A DNA stretch of 64,000 nucleotides from Butyriboletus loyo (Eukaryota; Basidiomycota; Agaricomycetes; Boletales; Boletaceae): positions 248,001 to 312,000 of the forward strand of contig JBBPSI010000002.1 in assembly GCA_038093515.1 (NCBI GenBank). Direction: 5' to 3'. Under the pieces are notes generated by a model, which was not told the DNA's origin, did no database searches, and saw nothing but the letters and a program-made list of their open reading frames with translations. Made by a program: the position numbers and the translations under genes. Shown here in pieces: positions 56,827-64,000 of the stretch (its first letter is position 1; each line of letters begins with the position of its first letter).

Positions 56827-57633
56827 ATGTTACTCAAGTTTTCCAAGTCAGACATCCTAAACTCATCCCTTGTATACCCGGAGACTGGTGCCCTCGGTTT
56901 TACTATCCTTACACGCTCGCATTTTGTTCACGCGGGAGAAAAAGATTCTGACACAGAGAGCGAGAGTGAGGGGACAGTGACTCGGAGGACCATCATTCTC
57001 GATAAACGCGGTGCTTCTGTGGCAGAAATTGGATGGGACGGTCGGCGACCCGTAGAGGTCACCATCGGCAAGGAAAAAGTCGCAGTCAAAGAAATGTTTG
57101 GATCCCAGAGTGCCATTTTATCGTGAGTCTCCCCTTGTCTCTTCATGTCTCCTCCGACATCAAATTCCTCTAGACATAACGTCCTCGGACTACCTGCACG
57201 TTTTGACACTGAGTTTTTCTGGTTGGCTGGACCACACGGACTTACAGTAGGTGGAATTCCACAACTATGTGAACCAAGCAGTCTCAAGGATACCATAGCT
57301 CCTGGACTATGATTCAAATCAAATCAAAGGGCAATTCCACTTGGACAGTCTTCGCGTCGGGGAACATTTTATCACGACACCATTATCAGGTTTTGGTCAT
57401 CACTATCTCGAATTCGAGCCGCATTCACTCGCGTCAACAGCCGAACTCATAGGTAAATAGTCTCTGTCCCAATGACTCCCTTGTTTACTTCGCCCGCAGT
57501 CACCTTCATACTCATGGAAGTACTACGGCGAGGAAAGTTCAATCAACATCCAGACACCTTTGATCGACCAAAGCTTTGGCGAAGTACACCCTTGGCCAAT
57601 CTTAGCAAACGAATACGACGCGGTACGATATGA
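56827..57633 (+). CDS. DUF6593 family protein
   Basis: Unknown function; the family is largely confined to Agaricomycetes, where it is expanded. The start MLLKFSKSDILNSSLVYPET is followed by RTIILDKRGASVAEIGWDGR and PVEVTIGKEKVAVKEMFG, the usual beta-rich pattern, then PARFDTEFFWLAGPHGLT. After an intron near 57247-57284 the text LDYDSNQIKGQFHLDSLRVG continues, and the last exon has VTFILMEVLRRGKFNQHPDT, the family end (a hydrophobic strand followed by basic residues). Introns at about 57123-57173, around 57247 and 57452-57499. The middle junction is less certain than the others. The TATA-like box upstream makes this one of the few genes here with a clear core promoter. Confidence 0.72.
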
Positions 57634-57995
57634 GGGGTATTCTCGAGCGAAGTTAGTGAGCAGTGCGCGGGGTGTTGATAGATGTTTCTTTACACTCATT
57701 TGTTCGTCTTCTTCACTCTAACTTGTGACTGATGTTGTAACCATGTGTAGCAAGCGTTCTATATCATTTGTCTAGTTATCGTCACTACCATCAGGTTTTT
57801 TTTTTTTTTTGGGGGGGGGGATTGAAGAAGCTCAATCCGCACGATCATTTCCATATATGTGATTCCCTTTGTCCCGTTTGTTGGCCTCGGACGGCCTCGG
57901 GATCTTCCGAAGACGAAAAGTAACCGAGCGTCGTACGAAACTACAAAATCGGAGTGAGGCAAGACTCAGAGCAAGCGAATGTCAATGCTTACTAT
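57634..57995. other. 3' intergenic region, DUF6593 and GluRS genes
   Basis: The 362 bp between convergent stop codons (57633 and 57996). It contains the homopolymer T15-G10 listed separately. No gene is seen. Confidence 0.5.
57796..57820. repeat. Homopolymer tract T15 followed by G10
   Basis: Fifteen T residues at 57796-57810 directly followed by ten G residues at 57811-57820. The G run could form a G-rich structure; replication slippage or sequencing error is also likely at such a tract. Confidence 0.6.
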
Positions 57996-60716
57996 CTACG
58001 CGTACACGTTTTCTACATTGTACATCTTGCTTCTTGACACGGGCGATACTCCATCCTTTCCATACACCCGGCCTACATTATACATCTTCGATGTAGATTG
58101 AAGACCAGTTCCTGATGGGAGTGCAGCAGGACTAGAAGTCTCAGCAGCCACGATGTTCTTGCCTGCCTTGCTCGCTAAACCGGCTGCACGTCCATCCGGG
58201 ATCCTGATAAATTCAAGTTTTCCGTCTCCTGCGCGTCCGTCGAAGATGTAATATCCTTTCCTCTCAAATTGGATGATATCACCCGCTTTCAGTATTTTCA
58301 CGTTCGTATCCGCTAGTGCCTCTTCGCGAAATTCGGTTACTGATGGGACGAAGTCTTTCACGTCGTCTTCTTCCTCAAGCTTCTTTTTTGTAATCAGGTA
58401 GTCATAATCCAGAAGGGTGACTTCGGTTACGGGGTAGGCATCCGTGGGTTGGGCGAGCCAGGTTATTTTCTTTTTCGTTTTGCGGAAGTCGCCACCGAGG
58501 TTCAGCTCCATAACGAGAGAGGTCACTTCACCGTCTTTTCCGACCACTTTCGAACGCACGAAGGCGTTACCCCAATCCATTAGGGTGATCTGACGGAGCA
58601 TGTTATTTAAAATCAACACACAAGTCAGGATGGCCTTGCCTCCTCTTGATCTTCGAATGAAGCAGCATCCTCCTGCTCGAGCAAGATCGTGGACGAATAG
58701 ACTGTTTGCTTCTCGCCGACCTCAGGATTCTTCTTATGGAGAGGCAGTGTCTTAACCTCGACTCCGGTAGGGCCGCCGCTAATTGTTACGGGTACGCTAG
58801 AAAAGCCCAACGTAAATTTTTGAAAGCCCTGAATACATGTGTTTTAGCGTACCATTTCTCCTTAAGAATCGCCCAGAACCGGGGAGCAACTGGATCAATT
58901 ATCTTCTTGTTGAGAGCCCAGATAGAATCCCATTCAAGAGAAACGAGGGACTGTGAGGGCCCCTGGGAAAGCATAAATTGCTTCAGTGCCTCTACTGTCA
59001 TTCCACGACGACGAATCCCTGTTTTGAAAGTGAGTCCGATCAACGCACGGATTCTGTCACTCTAACCTCGAACCGTGGGGAACCGTGGGTCATCCCACCC
59101 TTTGACGACTTTGTTGTCAACGAACCAATGTAATTTTCGTTTGGACAATAAGGTATAGATGAAATTCAGCCGACTTGAGACAATGATTAGATTGACAGAC
59201 GGGATATGGAAGAAAATTCCTTACCTAAAGTCCCAGATAGAGACCGGGCGCAGACCTAATGCCTCGATCATCCAGTAATACTGAGCATTTCTCTCGCGAT
59301 ACTCCATAGTCCTCAGTGCGTGAGTGACGCCCTCGAGTGAATCGACGATGGGACATGCAAAATCATAAGTGGGGTAGATCGTCCACTTGTCGCTGTCAGA
59401 CGTGAATGAACACATACGCGGGCCACAGGAATGCACGAAGTAACTCACCCTGTTCGGTGGTGAGGAATGGTATTGCACCGGTAGATGACTGGATCACGCA
59501 GGGTTTTATTCTGATCGTCCACACTGATTTTTGCACGGAGACACCACCGGAGACCCTCTGGCGTGCCAGATTTCATTTCCGCAAAATGCCTCAAATTGTC
59601 CTCGACTGAGTCATCGCGATGCGTCGAAGCGATTCCCTTTCCCCGTTCCTCGCGCATCTACCCGAATGTCAGCGACAACGAAAGGCAGTGCATAAGGTTC
59701 GTACTTGAGCTTGTTCTGTGTCGTCGGTATATGTCTTGCCGGCCTCGATCATTTTGATTGCAAGTTCGTAGGTCTGATCAAAGTAGTCCGATGTGTGGCT
59801 TATAGTCTCTCCTTTGATACCCATCAACTCTAAATCCTCTAGGATAGTCTGCTCGAACTCGGTCTAATCCAAAAGTAAGCTGCAGATAATCTGATCAAGT
59901 GTAAATACACACCCTCTCCTTAGTCGGATTCGTGTCATCGAATCGGATGATCATTTTTCCCTTGTACATTTGTGCAAAGTACTGGTTTAATATCGCAGCC
60001 TTAGCATGGCCAATGTGCAAATACCCGCTGGGCTCAGGAGGAAAGCGTGTTACGACCTCGCCTTCCTTGGCATTCTGAAGGCCCAAGGCAAAGCTTGCAG
60101 CAGTTTTTGTATTCCGCGCCTTGTTTGACTTAGCTGCTACAATGCTAGCCAGAACGACTTGTGTACATTCAAGGGCTTCAAGGTGCGAAAACCACCGCAG
60201 GGCATGGACATGTTGACCATTTTTGAGTAGACCCAATATTTTGATAGATGCTACGGGAGAGGAACTAGAAAAATCACGACGATACCGTAGGGGTCACGTA
60301 CCTCTGATGGTTCCCCAGAGCATCCAATCTGCTGCCGTGATTTCGTGGCCAACGAGGAATGTACGATATGCGAGGTGATCATCCAATGAGTCAAGAGTGC
60401 TGAGAATATCGGGAACCGCCGTTATTGTGGGCAGCACTCTTGCTAACGCAAAGTATGTCGACTCCTGGCGGCATGATCAGCTTCAAGGGGGACCGGGAAG
60501 ATATAAGTCGACCTTTGTGCTCTCCCCATCTATACCTGCGATCTTGGCCAGGATCGTGACTATCTCCTCTTCGGTAGCGTATTTATCACCACCTAGAACA
60601 AGCGAAACTCCTGTTGCCGTCTCATCGAAGTTGATCTCGGCCTTTTGAGTGTACGTCGCAATCGCGAGGGCAGCGTAAGGAAATGGAGATGCCCTTGTCG
60701 ACAGCGTCAACGACAT
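57996..60716 (-). CDS. GUS1: Cytosolic glutamyl-tRNA synthetase
   Basis: Charges tRNA-Glu in the cytosol. The start [20 protein letters not shown] leads into a GST-like N-terminal domain (binding the Arc1-type cofactor in yeast), then [20 protein letters not shown] with the class I HIGH motif, [18 protein letters not shown]-like block seen as [15 protein letters not shown], and a KLSKS-type loop seen as [13 protein letters not shown]. The C-terminal anticodon-binding region contains [20 protein letters not shown]. The tail has two near-repeats, [11 protein letters not shown] and [11 protein letters not shown]. The start gives a full N-terminal domain. About ten introns. It is convergent with DUF6593 and divergent from LEU4 (253 bp between starts). 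Confidence 0.94.
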
Positions 60717-60969
60717 TCTGACGCCGAATCGTCGGTGTAGTAGTACTGCGGAGCGATGATATTATCTTGGAGACTTGGACAGGGCGGGGCAAAACGTACA
60801 ATAACTCAGAGAGTTGTGGCTGCCATATGATTCGAACTATTACTTGATACTATCTCTATCTCAATGAACCATTCTGACTCGAAAGTTTGATCAACCCCGG
60901 TTTAATCCCTCTATCGGTTTCTCCTTCTTCTTTCCACCATCGTACTCACATTCTCAAAAAACGCCAGCA
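60717..60969. promoter_or_regulatory. Divergent promoter of GUS1 and LEU4
   Basis: 253 bp between start codons. A TGACTC (Gcn4-type core) occurs at about 60876-60881, which would fit amino-acid control of LEU4; this is inference from one hexamer. A CT-rich stretch precedes the LEU4 start. Confidence 0.45.
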
Positions 60970-63513
60970 ATGGGTTGCATGCTGTGAGTCGCAGCAATAC
61001 ACTTGCCATCACTCACTAAACAATTCCTCTTAGCATCGACCCTTCCCAGAGATACCAGCCGTACACGCCTCTAAAATTGGTCGGCCGCACATGGCCAACC
61101 AAAACATTTGTTGAGGCTCCCATCTGGCTGTCCACCGATCTCCGCGATGGAAACCAAGCCCTCACAAACCCCATGACTGGGGATCAAAAACTCGCCTTCT
61201 TCAGACTGCTGGTAAAGTGCGGTTTCAAGGAGATAGAAATCGCATATCCAGCTGCCAGCGAAACCGATTTTTCCTATGTCCGATACCTCGTCGAGCACGA
61301 TGAGATTCCGGATGACGTGTGGATCCAGGTTCTCAAAACATCGACTCTGTCCAGTAGTTTGTACTAATATTTGTTATGCCAGGTCTTGACACCAGCTCGC
61401 GAAGATCTCATAAGGCGAACGTTTGATGCTGTAGCAGGCGCGAAGCATGTTATCATCCACATGTATAACGCAACTTCTGCCATGTTCCGCAATGTCGTTT
61501 TCAAGAACTCGAAAGAACAAACAATCGATCTTGCAGTACACCATACTAATCTAATTCGCGAATTAACCAATCAGTATGCGGCCTCCCATGGTACTACGTT
61601 CCGGTATGAATACAGCCCGGAAACGTTCTCCCAGACCGAAGTCGAGTTCTCGGTAGCTATCTGCGAGGCAGTCAAGACTGCTTGGGGAAAAGCCAGCACC
61701 GGAGATCAGCGGATAATCTTTAATTTACCCGCAACTGTGGAGGTGGGGCCACCCAACCACTACGCAGACCAGGCAAGTCTCCCGCTATACCTTTCACTCT
61801 AAACTACTTTGACACCCTACATAGATTGAATATTTCTGCACTCACATCTCAGAACGCGAAAGAATAATTGTCAGTTTGCACCCCCATAACGATCGGGGGA
61901 CCGGTATTGCAGCTGCCGAGCTTGCCGTCCTTGCAGGCGCGGATCGAATAGAAGGTTGCCTGTTTGGCAACGGCGAGCGGACGGGAAACGTTGACATTGT
62001 CAACCTCGCACTGAATCTCTACACTCAAGGCATCCACCCTCACTTGGATTTCAGCGACATCCAGAGCATTATCGATATCGTCACGCAATGCAATGATCTT
62101 CCTATCCACCCCCGACACCCGTATGCTGGCGAGTTGGTTTTCACTGCATTCTCCGGTTCACACCAAGATGCTATCAAGAAAGGTTTCGAGGAACAGGCAC
62201 GACGCCATACTCGAAACCTCGCGAATGGCGAAGCACAAATATGGGATATGCCTTACCTGCCAATCGATCCCGCCGATCTCGGATGCACCTATGAGGCTGT
62301 CATCCGTGTTAATTCGCAGTCTGGAAAAGGAGGTGTTGCCTATCTTGTCAAACAACACCTCAATCTCGACCTCCCTCGCAAGCTGCAAATCGCCTTTTAC
62401 CAGGTTATTCAGGCCATCTCGGATCACGAGGCAAGAGAAATGACGGTAGAAGACATCACAACCACTTTCCGCAGCACATACCACTTTGGAGGACCGAAGT
62501 ACGAGGGAAGATTGGCACTCAGAACATTCTCTATCGCTGCTGAGCCATCATCGGAGCCTTCTGATACCAACGAGGCTGCAGACGAACGCCGCCGGTTCGA
62601 CGGCACGTTGTCTGTCGATGGCATGCTCCGAGTTATACGAGGAGACGGGAACGGACCGATCTCCGCTCTGCTCGATGCCCTGCGCAACCATCTTGACATC
62701 AACCTGACTTTGCGCGAGTATTCCGAACATGCCATTGGTGAAGGCCAAACTGCCAAAGCAGCCTCGTACATAGAGCTTGTCGCCACTACAGACAATATCA
62801 AGGAGACACGCAGTGCCTCGCAGTCGTGGTGGGGTGTTGGTGTCGATTCCGACATCGCTGCGGCTGGTTTACGTGCGGTTCTCAGCGCAGTAAACAGCGC
62901 CATCGGTGAACGCCCCTTGCCCGAGCTAAAACTGAATATCGGCTTTGACTCAACGACAGGTCAAGCAGACGTGGCGAATGCGATCGTCAATTCATTGAAG
63001 TTACAACTCCCCCGCAGGCTCCAAGCTGCCTTCTTTGAAATTGTACAACGTGTTGCCCGGGACTCGGGTGGACAAATTTCCTACGAGGACTTGACCAAGT
63101 TGTTTGCAGAGACATATGGCTACGAGACTACCAAACCATATCGTTTCGAGCTGCAATCGTTCGACCTTGCAAAGTCAAACGTCGCTGGGCGTCGTCAAAT
63201 TACGGTGGAGTTGCTCGTTGACGGCAAGGTGCGGAATGTTTCTGGAGAAGGCAACGGGCCATTGTCTGCTGCTCTTGCTGCGCTGCACACACAAATCCAA
63301 GGTACTGTTTCGATCAGGGAGTATGCCGAGCACTCGATAGGTGAGGGTGCCGATGTGAAGGCGGTCTCCTTCGTGGAGTTGGTTTATGAAGTGGAAGGGA
63401 GGAACAAGAAGGAGCCTGCTTGGGGTGTGGGCAGCGACTCTGACATTACCGCGTCGGGCTTACAGGCGGTCATGAAGGCTGCCAGCAGTCTAAACGTTGT
63501 GGAGAAGTTGTAG
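60970..63513 (+). CDS. LEU4: Alpha-isopropylmalate synthase with duplicated C-terminal region
   Basis: First committed step of leucine synthesis: acetyl-CoA plus 2-ketoisovalerate. Exon 1 is only 14 nt (60970-60983: MGCM plus part of a Leu codon), and exon 2 starts with [20 protein letters not shown]. The catalytic barrel shows [11 protein letters not shown] (metal-binding Asp and Arg), [11 protein letters not shown] and [18 protein letters not shown], then [16 protein letters not shown]. After this come two copies of linker plus LeuA regulatory domain: [20 protein letters not shown] ... [20 protein letters not shown] and [20 protein letters not shown]; then [20 protein letters not shown] ... 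[20 protein letters not shown] and [20 protein letters not shown]. Yeast Leu4 is about 620 residues with one copy; here it is near 800. No mitochondrial presequence is obvious. Confidence 0.94.
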
Positions 63514-63732
63514 CGGAATGAGAACGGGTGTAGGATTTAGTAGTAATGTCACAAAATGTCACACTGCTGGAGAGCGAACGCGTCCATTCTCGACGAGCTG
63601 GCAACTCGCCCAACTTGAAGCGCTACCATGCCCAGCTCAACCGCACGCTCGCCCATGCGTCCATCCTCATCACGACACTTCCAGCTGGGCAGCCTCTCAG
63701 GCTCGCAACCATTTCTCAATATCCTTGATCCA

Positions 63733-64000
63733 ATGAATCGAACCTACCAGGGGTACACGCAGGCAAGCCAGTCTCCCGTGATGGAAGAAGAGAACGAGAG
63801 CGAGAGCGGGATCACAGAGGAACAAGACATTGAAGCCGGCCACGCGATTCCGCGGTCTACCTCCCGTGCCAGGAACGCCTCTGTCAGGACACAGGGTAAA
63901 CGCAAGGTCTCATGGGAGACCAGCGGAGACGTCTTGGAGATGATGAACCCCCTACGACCTAATATACGCAGCGGAGACAGGTCGTACGAGCAGGACACGT
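63733..64000 (+). CDS. 5' part of an unknown gene, cut by the window end
   Basis: I do not recognise this. The frame starts MNRTYQGYTQASQSPVMEEE and runs open to the end of the window. It is polar and charged (NESESGITEEQDIEAGHAIP, STSRARNASVRTQGKRKVSW) and reads like the cytosolic N-terminal tail of a larger protein, continuing with ETSGDVLEMMNPLRPN. No signal peptide, membrane segment or domain is visible yet. A 60-residue frame at 63546-63728 in front of it has no support as a separate gene and may be 5' UTR. Confidence 0.4.
   Translation, partial: MNRTYQGYTQASQSPVMEEENESESGITEEQDIEAGHAIPRSTSRARNASVRTQGKRKVSWETSGDVLEMMNPLRPNIRSGDRSYEQDT

Noticed and set aside
57796..57820. Poly-T tract as the tail of a retrotransposon insertion
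   Set aside because: No reverse transcriptase or target-site duplication is visible nearby; the tract ends in a G run rather than a copied transcript.

Overview
This window is nuclear DNA of a basidiomycete fungus, most likely an Agaricomycete. The genes are packed closely on both strands and cut by many introns of about 45-65 nt. Proteins are of fungal and basidiomycete type: a heterotrimeric G gamma subunit with a CaaX end, a DUF6593 protein, a DUF1776 protein, and a nuclear SAP-domain kinase. I see no transposon, CRISPR array, prophage or bacterial operon. Nearly all coding regions had to be read across introns, so gene ends given here are start codon to stop codon with introns included, and internal splice sites are my own reading.

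Layout. 0.4-9.5 kb: G gamma subunit, mitochondrial thioredoxin (-), an unresolved spliced ORF, NOC4, a myotubularin phosphatase and S-adenosylmethionine synthetase. 10-18.7 kb: ADE4, elongin A (-), the splicing factor Cwf18/CCDC12 (-), mitochondrial EF4 (GUF1) and eIF2B beta (-). 18.8-28.1 kb: bifunctional tryptophan synthase (-), an asparaginase-ankyrin protein, a monopolin Csm1/Pcs1 subunit (-) and an ADGF/CECR1-type adenosine deaminase. 29-39.5 kb: a three-KH RNA-binding protein, BRX1, an arrestin-like protein, cyclic phosphodiesterase (-), a DUF1776 protein (-), an intron-containing tRNA-Ser(AGA) (-) and ATP synthase beta (-). 39.8-52.7 kb: CTF18, an orphan protein, a Dal5-like MFS transporter (-), CLP1 and an EF-hand external NADH dehydrogenase (-). 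53-64 kb: a two-SAP-domain TKL-like kinase (-), DUF6593, cytosolic GluRS (-), alpha-isopropylmalate synthase with a duplicated regulatory region, and the 5' part of an unknown gene.

The genes are mostly unrelated housekeeping functions: ribosome assembly (NOC4, BRX1), translation (GUF1, GCD7, GluRS, tRNA-Ser), mRNA processing (Cwf18, CLP1), amino-acid and purine metabolism (SAM synthetase, ADE4, tryptophan synthase, asparaginase, LEU4), respiration (ATP2, NDE) and chromosome biology (CTF18, Csm1). There is no sign of a functional cluster, but several pairs are divergent with only 82-107 bp between start codons, implying shared promoters. 

The most interesting items are the SAP-SAP-kinase protein, whose usual VAIK lysine is replaced while a lysine sits at the WNK-like position; the tandem duplication of the whole C-terminal regulatory part of LEU4; and unusual gene structures: a start codon split by an intron (ADE4), a 4-nt first coding exon (cyclic phosphodiesterase), 10- and 12-nt internal microexons (MFS transporter, elongin A), and GC-AG introns in at least two genes.
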